From: Massilibacteroides sp.
Lineage (GTDB): Bacteria; Bacteroidota; Bacteroidia; Bacteroidales; Tannerellaceae
Reading direction: 5' to 3'
Length of the DNA: 64,000 bases
NCBI GenBank assembly: GCA_028708075.1
Contig: JAQVZS010000001.1
Span: forward strand, 205,319 to 269,318
Shown here: in pieces, positions 43,887-53,847 of the stretch
How the letters are laid out: every line of letters begins with the position of its first letter
Numbering within the stretch: position 1 is the first letter of the stretch
Made by a program: the position numbers and the translations under genes
The notes under the pieces: model-generated
The model's database searches: none
Told to the model about the DNA's origin: nothing
The model's input: only the letters and a program-made list of their open reading frames with translations

Positions 43887-45011
43887 ATGTACTTTAAAGA
43901 TATAATAGGTCAGGAAGAGATAAAAGAACGGTTGATTGAATCCGCTCGGAATGAGGTTGTACCTCACGCGCAATTGTTTTGTGAGACGGGTGGAGGAGGG
44001 GCTTTTCCGCTTGCCTTAGCTTATGCCCGTTATCTGAATTGTACGAACCGCGGAGAAACAGACGCTTGTGGACATTGTCCTTCTTGTTTGAAATTCAATC
44101 TTTTTGCACATCCGGATTTACATTTTGTTTTTCCGATTGTCGCTAAGAAAGAGAAAAAAAAGGAAGTATGTGACGATTATTTGGCGGAATGGCGTTCTTT
44201 TTTGAACGACCGTGTTTATTTTAATCTGGATAATTGGCTGGAGTATCTTGACGCAGGGAATTCCCAACCTTTGATCTATTCTAAAGAAAGTGATGAGATT
44301 GCGCGGAAATTAAGTTTTCGTATATATGAAGCGGATTATCGCATCTTATTGATTTGGCTTCCAGAAAAATTTCATTCTACTTGTGCCAATAAGTTATTGA
44401 AGATTATAGAAGAACCTCCTCAGCACACGGTTATTCTTTTAATTTCGGAACAGCCGGATTTGATTTTGGGAACGATCCAGTCCCGTTCGCAACGGATAAA
44501 CGTACGCCCGATAGCGGAAGAGGTTATGCAGGCCGCTATGATTGAACGATATGGCTTATCGCCGGATGACGCGCTTCATGTGGCGCATCTGTCGGGCGGG
44601 AATTATCTGAAAGCCATGGAAGCAATAAGTCTGGGTGAAGAAAAAGAATATTTTCTGAAACTGTTTAAGAGTATGATGCGGAATTCTTGGGCACGGAATG
44701 TGAAAGGAATGAAAGCGACCGCTGATGAGTTAGCCTCTTTGGGGCGTGAACGGCAGAAAAATTTCTTAGCCTATTGTCAACATTTGATTCGTGAGAACTT
44801 TGTGTATCGTTTTCAGGCTCCGGAACTGAATTATATGAATGCCGGCGAAGTTGGTTTTTCCGTTAAGTTTTCGCCTTTTGTCAACGAGCGAAATATAGTC
44901 GAATTAATGGAGGAATTGGCGAAAGCGGAGTTACATATTACCCAAAACGTAAATGCTAAGATGGTGTTTTTTGACCTGTCTTTGCAATTGACAGTATTGA
45001 TAAAGAAATAA
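43887..45011 (+). CDS. DNA polymerase III delta' subunit-like
   Basis: CGHCPSC zinc module, degenerate P-loop, KLLKIIEEPPQHTVILLISEQPDLILGTIQSRSQ. Confidence 0.88.
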   Translation: MYFKDIIGQEEIKERLIESARNEVVPHAQLFCETGGGGAFPLALAYARYLNCTNRGETDACGHCPSCLKFNLFAHPDLHFVFPIVAKKEKKKEVCDDYLAEWRSFLNDRVYFNLDNWLEYLDAGNSQPLIYSKESDEIARKLSFRIYEADYRILLIWLPEKFHSTCANKLLKIIEEPPQHTVILLISEQPDLILGTIQSRSQRINVRPIAEEVMQAAMIERYGLSPDDALHVAHLSGGNYLKAMEAISLGEEKEYFLKLFKSMMRNSWARNVKGMKATADELASLGRERQKNFLAYCQHLIRENFVYRFQAPELNYMNAGEVGFSVKFSPFVNERNIVELMEELAKAELHITQNVNAKMVFFDLSLQLTVLIKK

Positions 45012-45061
45012 TAGGATTTTAATAATGTCCTGTTTTTATGAGTAATAATGAATAAAATCGT

Positions 45062-45460
45062 ATGAAAAGAAGACAGTTTTTGACAAATGCGGGAACTGCT
45101 GCATTTACAGCAGTTGCGTCTACCGGTTTGATGAGTGCGGCGCTTCCGGCCGGATTGAAAAAAGGAGAGATGTTACATACCGTTATTTTCGATCTGAAAC
45201 ATCCGGTCGATTCATCTGAAGCAAATAAGTTTTTGAATGATGGCTATGCTATTCTAACCCGGATCCCCGGTGTGCATGACTTTCAGGTTTTCCGTCAGGT
45301 TAGTCCGAAAAATAATTTTCAGTATGGGTTTTATATGCGTTTCCTGAATAAAGAAGAATTTGAGGTCTATACCAACCATCCGGATCATAATAAATTTGTG
45401 GTGGAGAGATGGGATAAGGAAGTCGTTTGTTTTCAGGAATCCGATTTTGTAGCATTTTGA
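45062..45460 (+). CDS. Dabb (stress-response A/B barrel) domain protein with twin-arginine-like signal
   Basis: MKRRQFLTNAGTAAF leader; LHTVIFDLKHPVDSSEANKFL...NHPDHNKFV. Confidence 0.75.
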   Translation: MKRRQFLTNAGTAAFTAVASTGLMSAALPAGLKKGEMLHTVIFDLKHPVDSSEANKFLNDGYAILTRIPGVHDFQVFRQVSPKNNFQYGFYMRFLNKEEFEVYTNHPDHNKFVVERWDKEVVCFQESDFVAF

Positions 45461-45485
45461 AATAGAAACTTAAACACGAATTCCA

Positions 45486-46478
45486 ATGAGGTCCTTGTTT
45501 TGCTCTTTTTTCTTTCTTGTATTGTCTTTGACCGCTTGTACCGGACAGAATACGAGTGTTGTGGCAGTGAAATCAGAAACACCTGTTTCGATCACTCGTT
45601 TTGATCAGTCAATATATCAACTGGTAGAAAAAGATGATTCGCTGCTATTTCGTGAGATTTTAAAAAACAATGCGGAAATGTTCGATATTTTTGGGAAAGG
45701 CGTGCTGAATATGCAATCGGTCGACGTTCCCGGTTTTCAGGAACGTTTAGTTAATTTTTTTTCCGAACCAACTTTGTGGTCGTTGTATAAAGCTGCTTTA
45801 GAAAAATACGCGGACGTAAGCGCTATTGAACAGGACTTGGGAGGCGCTTTTGCATTTGTAAATACGTATTTCCCTGCAATCCGGATACCTGTGGTCTATA
45901 TGCATGTTTCTGGTTTGAACCAAAATATCTTAGTCGGCGAACATGTGCTATCCGTGTCGATCGATAAATATATGGGCAAAGACTATCCGTTGTATGACGA
46001 TTTCTTTTATGAATACGAACGGAGACGCATGACTGAAAAACAGATTGTGCCCGATTGTCTGGCAGGGTTATTACTTTCGGAATATACTTTTGAGGGAAAT
46101 GAGAATGTGTTGCTTGACCGGATGATTTATGAAGGGAAAATAAAATATTTGCTTAAAAAAGCGTTGCCAGGAATTTCTATCGGCGAACTTATCGGGTATG
46201 AAATCCAAGACTTGGAATGGTGTGAAGCAAATGAAAAAATGCTTTGGCGTACGATTGTTGGAAATAAACATTTGTATACGCCGGATCATATGACAACAAC
46301 ACGTTATTTCCAGCCAATGCCGAGTACGTTTCTCTCCGATGGTGCTCCGGGAAATATCGGAATCTGGTTGGGGTGGCGAATTGTGACGCAATACATGAAC
46401 GAGACAAACGCGAGTCCCAGCGAGTTAATGCGGGTGAATGCGCAGGATATCTTAACCCAGTCGAAATATAAACCCTAA
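45486..46478 (+). CDS. GldB-related lipoprotein
   Basis: Lipobox LSLTAC; SITRFDQSIYQL; GNIGIWLGWRIVTQYM near C-term. Confidence 0.75.
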   Translation: MRSLFCSFFFLVLSLTACTGQNTSVVAVKSETPVSITRFDQSIYQLVEKDDSLLFREILKNNAEMFDIFGKGVLNMQSVDVPGFQERLVNFFSEPTLWSLYKAALEKYADVSAIEQDLGGAFAFVNTYFPAIRIPVVYMHVSGLNQNILVGEHVLSVSIDKYMGKDYPLYDDFFYEYERRRMTEKQIVPDCLAGLLLSEYTFEGNENVLLDRMIYEGKIKYLLKKALPGISIGELIGYEIQDLEWCEANEKMLWRTIVGNKHLYTPDHMTTTRYFQPMPSTFLSDGAPGNIGIWLGWRIVTQYMNETNASPSELMRVNAQDILTQSKYKP

Positions 46479-46480
46479 CA

Positions 46481-46554
46481 TAAAAAACGTCCTATTCTCA
46501 CGAATAAGACGAATCTAATTACTAACTAAAATCTAATACCATGAAAAACACTAT
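46481..46554 (-). ncRNA. candidate small RNA locus 2
   Basis: Minus strand carries GTGTTTTTCATGGTATTAGATTT (46551-46529), then hairpin CGTCTTATTC-GTGA-GAATAGGACG and TTTTTT; 23-nt identity to locus 1. Confidence 0.45.
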
Positions 46555-46601
46555 ATAGTAATAACAAAATTTCGGGGAAAAAGTTTTTGAAAACAGGAAG
46601 A

Positions 46602-46646
46602 AAAACAAAACGGCAGATAGATTTTACTTATCTGCCGTTTTGTTTT
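46602..46646. terminator. bidirectional intrinsic terminator
   Basis: AAAACAAAACGGCAGATA / TATCTGCCGTTTTGTTTT, 18-bp perfect stem. Confidence 0.92.
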
Positions 46647-46662
46647 ATGAGATTGTAGGAAT

Positions 46663-48756
46663 TTATTTCTTTAACCACTTGTCTAACCAATCGAAGAATA
46701 CGCGTTGGAAAAGGATTCCGTTTTGCGGTTGGGCAATCCAGTGGTTTTCGTCCGGGAAAATGAGCATTTTCGTGGGGATACCTCTTAGTTTTGCCGCATT
46801 GAACGCACTCATCCCTTGGGATGCCAGAATGCGGTAGTCTAATTCTCCGTGCGTAACCAGAATCGGCGTGTCCCATTTGTCAACAAACAAATGAGGTGAT
46901 GTGGCAAAGGTCTTTTGGGCTATTTTATTACTTTTGTTCCAATACGCACCGCCCATATCCCAATTGGCAAACCACATTTCTTCTGTTTCTAGATATTGTT
47001 GCTCCAGATTAAAAATACCCGCATGAGCAATAAATGCTTTAAATCGTTTTTCATGATGTCCGGCTAACCAATACACGGAAAAACCGCCATAGCTGGCACC
47101 GACAGCTCCTAAATGATCTGCATCGACATAAGGTTCTTTCGCCATTTCGTCAATGGCAGCGAAATAATCTTTCATGTTCTGACCTCCATAGTCTCCGCTG
47201 ATTTGTTCCAGCCATTCTTGCCCGAAACCAGGAAGTCCGCGACGGTTAGGAGCGACCACTATATAATCGTTGGCTGCCATCATTTGCATGTTCCAACGGA
47301 AACTCCAGAACTGGCTGACCGTGCTTTGAGGGCCACCCTGGCAATAAAGCAGGGCCGGATATTTTTTGTTCGGATCAAAATGAGGTGGATAAATAATCCA
47401 GGTAAGCATCTTTTTATTGTCCGTTGTTTTGATCCAGCGAGGTTCACATTTTCCCATAGTGAGCTGATCTTTGATCGCTTTGTTTTCGAAACTGATTTCT
47501 TTTGCCTCTCCATTCTGAATGTTTACATGGAAAACCTCCGTCGGTGATTCCATCGACTGACGAAGCGCAACCATCGCATCGCCCACAATATCCAAGTCCA
47601 CGTAATCGTACTGTCCCGAAGTGATTTGCCTGATCTTTCTATCCAGACCCATTTCCCAAATATGTGTCACCGCTTCTTTACAAGCAATATAATAAAGAGA
47701 CTGACTGCTTGCGTTCCATTGGAATGCATCCGTGTTATAATCGAAATCTTTAGTTAGATATTGTTTCTCTCCGGTTCTCAAGTCAGCAATAAACAACCGC
47801 TTCTTATCCGATTCGTACCCATCTCTTTCCTGACTGATCCATCCAATGTATTTCCCATCAGGCGAAAAAGCAGGCATTATGTCGTATCCCATCATACCTT
47901 CCGTCAGATTGATGGTCTTTTTCGTTTCGGTATTGTAAAGATAAATGTCGGAATTTGTTGAAATGCTGTATTCCAAACCTGTTTTTTTGCGGCTGGCATA
48001 GGCTAGTAATTTCCCGTTTGGGCTCCAGGCGAAATCTTCTATACCACTAAACGGTTTCATTGGACACTCATACGGTTCTCCTTCCATGATATCTATTCCG
48101 GACTTCATAGTCTGGCCGTCGAATGGGGAAATGAATGGATGAGGAATCGTTTCTACCCATTCGTCCCAGTGTTTATACATCAAATCATCGACGATACGTC
48201 CGGTAGCTTTAGGCAGGTCCGGATAAATATCCGATGTCCGTTGTCCGTATTTTATGTCGCTGAAGTATAAAACATTGTTTTCGTCTGGCGAAAACAGGAA
48301 ACCGTTTATCCCGCCTTTATGGTCGCTTACCTTTCTGCGATTGCTCCCGTCCGCATTCATGACCCAGATCTGAGAGTTCCCGCTTTCGCTTGATAAAAAA
48401 GCGATTTCTGTTCCTCCTTTAATCCAAACCGCATTTTGCTCACTTTTCGGAGTTGACGTAATCTGTTTTTTATTCGACCCGTCGATATTCATTACAAACA
48501 ATTCGCGGTTTCCCTTATTTTGCTCAATACTCATGAACGTAACTCCATACAAGACTTTTTTCGCGTCCGGCGAAATTTTTGCATCACTCACGCGTGCCAT
48601 GCTATGGAGAACCTCCGGCGTTATTACTCCGTTCGGTACTTTAATATCCGCCCGTCCGATAAGCGGAACAGCAGGTTCCTGCTTTTTTTCTTCCTGTGTA
48701 CAAGCACCTAACAACAGAGAAGTTGCCATAATCATTGCTCCTATAGATTTATTCAT
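46663..48756 (-). CDS. S9 family peptidase (prolyl oligopeptidase/DPP-like) lipoprotein
   Basis: Lipobox LLLGAC, WD40-like PD40 repeats, GASYGGFS catalytic Ser, THGELDYR Asp, DENHW His. Confidence 0.92.
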   Translation of the reverse strand: MNKSIGAMIMATSLLLGACTQEEKKQEPAVPLIGRADIKVPNGVITPEVLHSMARVSDAKISPDAKKVLYGVTFMSIEQNKGNRELFVMNIDGSNKKQITSTPKSEQNAVWIKGGTEIAFLSSESGNSQIWVMNADGSNRRKVSDHKGGINGFLFSPDENNVLYFSDIKYGQRTSDIYPDLPKATGRIVDDLMYKHWDEWVETIPHPFISPFDGQTMKSGIDIMEGEPYECPMKPFSGIEDFAWSPNGKLLAYASRKKTGLEYSISTNSDIYLYNTETKKTINLTEGMMGYDIMPAFSPDGKYIGWISQERDGYESDKKRLFIADLRTGEKQYLTKDFDYNTDAFQWNASSQSLYYIACKEAVTHIWEMGLDRKIRQITSGQYDYVDLDIVGDAMVALRQSMESPTEVFHVNIQNGEAKEISFENKAIKDQLTMGKCEPRWIKTTDNKKMLTWIIYPPHFDPNKKYPALLYCQGGPQSTVSQFWSFRWNMQMMAANDYIVVAPNRRGLPGFGQEWLEQISGDYGGQNMKDYFAAIDEMAKEPYVDADHLGAVGASYGGFSVYWLAGHHEKRFKAFIAHAGIFNLEQQYLETEEMWFANWDMGGAYWNKSNKIAQKTFATSPHLFVDKWDTPILVTHGELDYRILASQGMSAFNAAKLRGIPTKMLIFPDENHWIAQPQNGILFQRVFFDWLDKWLKK

Positions 48757-48781
48757 TTGAGTTGTAATATATTAAGTTCCG

Positions 48782-48814
48782 TTTGCGAAAGTACTAAATA
48801 TATTTATATCTTTG
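48782..48814 (+). promoter_or_regulatory. promoter of SPOR-domain gene
   Basis: TTTG - 21 nt - TATCTTTG. Confidence 0.65.
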
Positions 48815-48840
48815 CATTACTAATTTAAGAACTGAAGAGT

Positions 48841-49314
48841 ATGAATAAGATTTGGTTATTAGGGGCCACAGTATGTATGGTGTTAGCCTTTGGCTCATGT
48901 AAACCTAAGCAAAGTGCCTATAAAGCGGCTTATGAACAAGCGAAAGAGAAAGAATCGACCGCTCCCGTTGAGACTGCTTACAATGATACAGAGGAAGTTG
49001 TAGCTCCTGTATCCAAGCCCAGGACGACGGATGTGGCGACACGCCAGGAAAGAATACGCGCGGCCCAGGGTGAAGATGCCAGCGGATTGAAACGTTACAG
49101 TGTGGTAATAGGCAGTTTCAAAAATAAAACAAACGCCTACTCATTGAAAGAGCGTATGCAGGGAGAAGGTTACAAAGCTTTGTTGGGTGAAAACGAACAA
49201 GGAATGTTGCGCGTGATCATTTCCAGTTTTGATACAAAAGCTGAGGCGATTGAAAGTCGTGATGCGGTAAAATCACAATTTCACGATGCCTGGATTTTGG
49301 AAAGACAGTATTGA
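48841..49314 (+). CDS. SPOR-domain lipoprotein
   Basis: Lipobox LAFGSC; YSVVIGSFKNKTNAYSLKERMQGEGYKA...VIISSFDTKAEAIESRD. Confidence 0.88.
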   Translation: MNKIWLLGATVCMVLAFGSCKPKQSAYKAAYEQAKEKESTAPVETAYNDTEEVVAPVSKPRTTDVATRQERIRAAQGEDASGLKRYSVVIGSFKNKTNAYSLKERMQGEGYKALLGENEQGMLRVIISSFDTKAEAIESRDAVKSQFHDAWILERQY

Positions 49315-49357
49315 TTAAGGCGCAACAATAACCAATGTTTAAATACGAAATTTTTAT

Positions 49358-49386
49358 AAAGCGGCTCATTTTCGGGTCGCTTTTTT
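49358..49386 (+). terminator. intrinsic terminator after SPOR gene
   Basis: AAAGCGGCTC-attttc-GGGTCGCTTT TTT (with G-U pairs). Confidence 0.65.
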
Positions 49387-49398
49387 ATGTAAAGAAAT

Positions 49399-49866
49399 AT
49401 GAAAGTCATTGACAAACAATTATTAGACCAAACGTCGGAAGCTGCTAAATTATCACCTCGTTTACGTATGAATCATAATTTTCATGATGATACGACCGAC
49501 CCTTTGAACCGGTTGATCAATGCGATAGAGCCGGATAGTTATATTCGTCCGCATCGTCACCAAAATCCGGATAAAGAAGAAATCTTTTTACTATTGCGAG
49601 GGAAAGCTGTCTTTTTTTTGTTTGATGATCAGGGGAATATTACGAATAAGTTAGTGGTTTCACCTCGTGATGGTATTTATGGCGCTGAAATAGTAGCTGG
49701 TCTTTGGCATTGTCTGTTAGTTCTTGAAACAGGAACAGTCGTTTATGAGATAAAAAAAGGTCCGTTTGCGCCTTTAGCTCCTGAAAATCTGGCTCCTTGG
49801 AGTCCTCCGGCAGAAGATCGGGAGGCTGTGTTGACGTATATGAATTTTTTGAAAAAGAATATTTAG
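49399..49866 (+). CDS. WbuC family cupin fold metalloprotein
   Basis: RMNHNFHDDTTDPLNRLINAIEPDSYIRPHRHQNPDKEEIFLLLRG. Confidence 0.88.
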   Translation: MKVIDKQLLDQTSEAAKLSPRLRMNHNFHDDTTDPLNRLINAIEPDSYIRPHRHQNPDKEEIFLLLRGKAVFFLFDDQGNITNKLVVSPRDGIYGAEIVAGLWHCLLVLETGTVVYEIKKGPFAPLAPENLAPWSPPAEDREAVLTYMNFLKKNI

Positions 49867-49876
49867 AATTTACATA

Positions 49877-49906
49877 GAAAAGGCATCCTCCACAGGATGC
49901 CTTTTC
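49877..49906. terminator. bidirectional intrinsic terminator
   Basis: GAAAAGGCATCCT-ccac-AGGATGCCTTTTC. Confidence 0.88.
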
Positions 49907-49930
49907 TCGTATAGTAAGGGGCTCGTTACT

Positions 49931-51634
49931 TCAGGCTTTATAAAAACCGAGATCTTCGATACCGAATTCTTCGATGAAACGGCAAATCTTGGTTACTTCG
50001 GCTTGACCATAATTGATATATACTTCAGCCGAACGGCGGAAATTATCGTTGATATTGGCGTCTTGTAGCAACAGATATCCAAATACACAGTGAGAAGCTG
50101 CTTCGACTAAACGGCGGGCATGGAAATCGATATATTCGTTATCTTTTGTCTCCGTAATCTGTGTTACTAATTTTTCGTATGCTTCTGTCATTTCGACCAA
50201 TTTTTTTCGCAGGTATTCCAGTTCCGGCTTATAATTCATCGTTTCGTATTCCCGTATCTGGCTGAGGTAAGTCCCAGTTGTCACATGACGAATAGCAGCT
50301 ACGACCTGTAATTGTGTCGTTCCTTCGTAAATGTTGGTGATGCGCGCGTCGCGATATAACCGTTCACAGGCATAATCTTTCATAAACCCAGAACCTCCAT
50401 GAATCTGGATCGCGTCGTACGCGTTCTGATTCGCAAACTCGGTGGTTATTCCTTTTCCCATTGGTGTGAATGCATCGGCCAATTTGCCGAAATGCTTCAT
50501 TTCTGTACGTTCTTCCGGCGTCAACTTGCGTTCTTTCGAAATATCATCTAGCGCTTTGTAAATATCTACAAAACGGGCAGTTTCGTACAACATCGAACGC
50601 GAAGCATCCGTTTTCGCTCGCATTAACGCCAACATCTCGTATATGGCAGGAAATTCGATGATGGCTTTCCCGAACTGTTTACGTTCCCGCGCGTATGCTA
50701 ATCCTTCCCGGCAAGCAGCTTCACTGATTCCTACTGCCTGCGCCATGATCCCCAAACGTGCACCATTCATCAACGCCATGACATATTTTATCAAGCCTAA
50801 TTTGCGATCACCGCAAAGTTCTGCTTTGGCGTTCCGGTAAACCAATTCGCAAGTTGGTGAACCTTTAATCCCCATTTTATTTTCGATGCGGCGTACATTT
50901 ACGCCTCCGTTGCGTTTATCATAAATAAACATGGACAAACCGCGGGCATCTTTCGTGCCTTCTTCTGAGCGTGCCAACACTAAATGGAGATCTGCATCAC
51001 CATTTGTAATAAAACGCTTCACCCCATTCAAATACCAGCAGCCTTCTTTTTCATTGTACGTTGCTTTCAGCATGACTGATTGCAGATCAGAACCAGCGTC
51101 TGGTTCGGTCAAGTCCATCGACATCGTTTCGCCGTTGCAGACACGAGGTATATATTGTTTGCGCTGTTCTTCATTACCGAATTCATATAACGTTTCTGCG
51201 CAATCTTGCAACCCCCAAAGGTTTTCAAAACCCGCGTCGGCACGAGCTACCAGGTCCGCAGCCATAATATACGGAACAATTGGAAAATTTAGTCCGCCGT
51301 AACGGCGATGCATGGCAATACCCATGAGTCCTGCTTTACGAACCGCTTCCAGGTTTTGTTGCGTACCTGGAGCATATGTTACTCGTCCATTCGCGACTGT
51401 TGCCCCTTCATGATCAACTCCTTCTGCATTCGGAGCGATAATATCTCCGCAAATTTCTCCGACAATTTCCAATATTTTATCGTAACTGTCCATTGCATCT
51501 TCGAAATCGACAGGAGCGTAATCAAAGTTATCCTTGTCGGCATAATTGCGCTCTTTAAGCTCCACGATACGCTTCATCAGGGGATGATGTAAATGGTGCT
51601 TTAAACTGGGATTATCTAAATAAAAATTAGCCAT
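49931..51634 (-). CDS. acyl-CoA dehydrogenase
   Basis: DLTEPDAGSDLQSV, RDARITNIYEGTTQLQ; next to etfBA. Confidence 0.93.
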   Translation of the reverse strand: MANFYLDNPSLKHHLHHPLMKRIVELKERNYADKDNFDYAPVDFEDAMDSYDKILEIVGEICGDIIAPNAEGVDHEGATVANGRVTYAPGTQQNLEAVRKAGLMGIAMHRRYGGLNFPIVPYIMAADLVARADAGFENLWGLQDCAETLYEFGNEEQRKQYIPRVCNGETMSMDLTEPDAGSDLQSVMLKATYNEKEGCWYLNGVKRFITNGDADLHLVLARSEEGTKDARGLSMFIYDKRNGGVNVRRIENKMGIKGSPTCELVYRNAKAELCGDRKLGLIKYVMALMNGARLGIMAQAVGISEAACREGLAYARERKQFGKAIIEFPAIYEMLALMRAKTDASRSMLYETARFVDIYKALDDISKERKLTPEERTEMKHFGKLADAFTPMGKGITTEFANQNAYDAIQIHGGSGFMKDYACERLYRDARITNIYEGTTQLQVVAAIRHVTTGTYLSQIREYETMNYKPELEYLRKKLVEMTEAYEKLVTQITETKDNEYIDFHARRLVEAASHCVFGYLLLQDANINDNFRRSAEVYINYGQAEVTKICRFIEEFGIEDLGFYKA

Positions 51635-51641
51635 ATCTTTT

Positions 51642-52661
51642 TTACTTCGTATTCTGTTTATAGTATTTGATCATTTTGGGAATCACATTCTCTACCGTTC
51701 CGGTAATGACGTAATCAGCAATCGTATTAATGGGGGCCGCCGGATCATTATTTACAGATATAATAATTGAGCTTTCTTGCATACCTGCAATATGCTGGAT
51801 TTGTCCGGATATACCACAAGCGATATAGAGTTTTGGGCGTACAGTAACCCCCGTCTGACCAATCTGACGTTCGTGTTCGCAGAATCCGGCGTCGACAGCA
51901 GCACGCGAAGCACCAACCTCTCCACCGATGGCCGCTGCCAGATCATATAATAATTGGAAATTTTCTTTCGACCCGACGCCGTAACCTCCGGCAATAATGA
52001 TCGGGGCACTTTTAATATTTGTTTTGCTTTTTTCTATTTGTCGGTCAATGACTGCCACCGCGAAATCTGCCTCGGATACATATTGGGAGACATCATAGGT
52101 TTTTGTTTCCCCTTTGTAAACCAGATCGACAATTTCTTTTTTCATTACCCCTTCACGCACGGTTGCCATTTGAGGACGATGTTCTGGATTGATGATCGTG
52201 GCCACGATATTTCCACCGAAAGCCGGACGGATTTGATAAAGCAGATTCTTATAGACTTTGTTTTCTTTTTTCTCTTCGTGATCCCCTATTTCCAAAGAAG
52301 TACAGTCGGCTGTTAGTCCGCTGCCCAAAGCCGAAGATACGCGGGGACCGAGATCGCGCCCGATACTGGTTGCACCCATAAAAGCGATTTGCGGTTTTTC
52401 TTTCTTAAACAGATTAACTAAAATAGATGTATGCGGAAGGGGAGTGTACGGAAATAAACGTGCGTCGTCGAATAAATGAAGCACATCTACACCATACGGA
52501 AATACTTGTTTGCCAACCGTTCCTAATTGATGACCGGCAACTACTGCTTCCAGTTTACATCCCAACGTGTTCGCTAGTGAACGTCCTTTGGTCAACAATT
52601 CAAGACTGACATCCGCGATGATGCCGTCTTCAATTTCGCAATATACAAATATGTTGTTCAT
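51642..52661 (-). CDS. etfA: electron transfer flavoprotein alpha subunit
   Basis: GASRAAVDAGF...IGQTGVTVRPKLYIACGISGQIQHIAGMQESSIIISVNNDPAAPI. Confidence 0.95.
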   Translation of the reverse strand: MNNIFVYCEIEDGIIADVSLELLTKGRSLANTLGCKLEAVVAGHQLGTVGKQVFPYGVDVLHLFDDARLFPYTPLPHTSILVNLFKKEKPQIAFMGATSIGRDLGPRVSSALGSGLTADCTSLEIGDHEEKKENKVYKNLLYQIRPAFGGNIVATIINPEHRPQMATVREGVMKKEIVDLVYKGETKTYDVSQYVSEADFAVAVIDRQIEKSKTNIKSAPIIIAGGYGVGSKENFQLLYDLAAAIGGEVGASRAAVDAGFCEHERQIGQTGVTVRPKLYIACGISGQIQHIAGMQESSIIISVNNDPAAPINTIADYVITGTVENVIPKMIKYYKQNTK

Positions 52662-52697
52662 AATTTTTTCTTCTTAATGATTACTTGTTCCGTGAAA

Positions 52698-53570
52698 TTA
52701 TCCGATGGTATGATTCGCTATCAACTCCTTCATTAATTCATCTATTTCGGTGTCAGTCGGTAGTAGTGTTTTACTTTCTTTCGCTTGAAAAATCACGTTT
52801 TCAATGCGTTTAACTTTCGTTGGAGAACCTGAAAGTCCGCATTGTTTGACATCTGCATTGACATCCGCTACGCTCCATTCTTCGAGATTCAGGTAAGGAC
52901 GCGTACTGAACAATTCCAAGTAATCAGCAGAAGCTTCCTGTTTTTCAGTAACTGTTTTGGCATGTTTGAATTTTTGAATGAGTTTGGCGTTCCGCGGACG
53001 GCATTCTGGTGCAGAACCATTTATCGTTACGACGATAGGTAACGGAGCTTCTACGGTTTCTACCCCTCTTTCAAGCCGTCTTTTTACCGTGATTCGGCCG
53101 TTTTTCACATTTACTATTTCTTCGGCATATGTAATTTGGTTTAACCCTAACTTTTCCGCAACCTGAGGCCCTACCTGGGCTGTGTCGCCGTCGATAGCCT
53201 GTCGTCCGCAAAGAATAAGATCATATTCTTTGATTTTTCGGACTGCCATTGACAATGCGTACGATGTTGCCAAAGTATCCGCACCGGCAAAAGCACGGTC
53301 AGTCAATAAATAACCACCGTCTGCGCCACGGTATAAGCCTTCACGGATAATTTCGGCAGCTCGTCCGGGTCCCATGGTTAATAAAGTTACCGTCGTTCCC
53401 GGATTTGCATCTTTTAGGCGAAGCGCCTGTTCCAAAGCGTTCAAGTCTTCCGGATTAAAGATCGCAGGAAGAGCAGCTCGGTTTACTGTTCCGTCTGCTT
53501 TCATCGCGTCCTTTCCCACATTCCGAGTATCCGGAACTTGTTTTGCTAAAACAATAATTCTTAAACTCAT
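52698..53570 (-). CDS. etfB: electron transfer flavoprotein beta subunit
   Basis: IIVLAKQVPDT, NPEDLNALEQALRLKD, CGRQAIDGDTAQVGPQVAEKLGL. Confidence 0.95.
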   Translation of the reverse strand: MSLRIIVLAKQVPDTRNVGKDAMKADGTVNRAALPAIFNPEDLNALEQALRLKDANPGTTVTLLTMGPGRAAEIIREGLYRGADGGYLLTDRAFAGADTLATSYALSMAVRKIKEYDLILCGRQAIDGDTAQVGPQVAEKLGLNQITYAEEIVNVKNGRITVKRRLERGVETVEAPLPIVVTINGSAPECRPRNAKLIQKFKHAKTVTEKQEASADYLELFSTRPYLNLEEWSVADVNADVKQCGLSGSPTKVKRIENVIFQAKESKTLLPTDTEIDELMKELIANHTIG

Positions 53571-53629
53571 ATTTCTGCGATATTAGATTTTACCATTTAT
53601 TAAAATGAATCAGTTATTTTATAAAACTG

Positions 53630-53659
53630 CAAATGTAATCAAACATTCAATAATTCAAA
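53630..53659 (-). promoter_or_regulatory. promoter of etfB operon
   Basis: Minus-strand TTTG - 18 nt - TACATTTG. Confidence 0.55.
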
Positions 53660-53685
53660 TACTTTTCATGCAGAAACCTGCACAC

Positions 53686-53847
53686 TTACACAGATAGTGC
53701 GCAAAGGTGTGAGTGTAAATTCATGGTTAGTACGACGCCTATCGGATTTACGTTTGCGTACCGGGTCGGAAAAAGGCCTTTACCAATCAGGTGGAGTACG
53801 TATTTTGGCCCGTCGTGAATAATTATTTCTGAATCATATAAAAACAT
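53686..53847 (-). CDS. 53-aa small ORF of unknown function, start overlaps upstream stop
   Basis: MFLYDSEIIIHDGPKYVLHLIGKGLFPTRYANVNPIGVVLTMNLHSHLCALSV; TAATG overlap with the stop of 53847-55196. Confidence 0.3.
   Translation of the reverse strand: MFLYDSEIIIHDGPKYVLHLIGKGLFPTRYANVNPIGVVLTMNLHSHLCALSV

Noticed and set aside
46541-46558. Mini-ORF ATGAAAAACACTATATAG (MKNTI) as a leader peptide
   Set aside because: The conserved box also appears at locus 1, where this reading continues differently; RNA element on the opposite strand explains the conservation better
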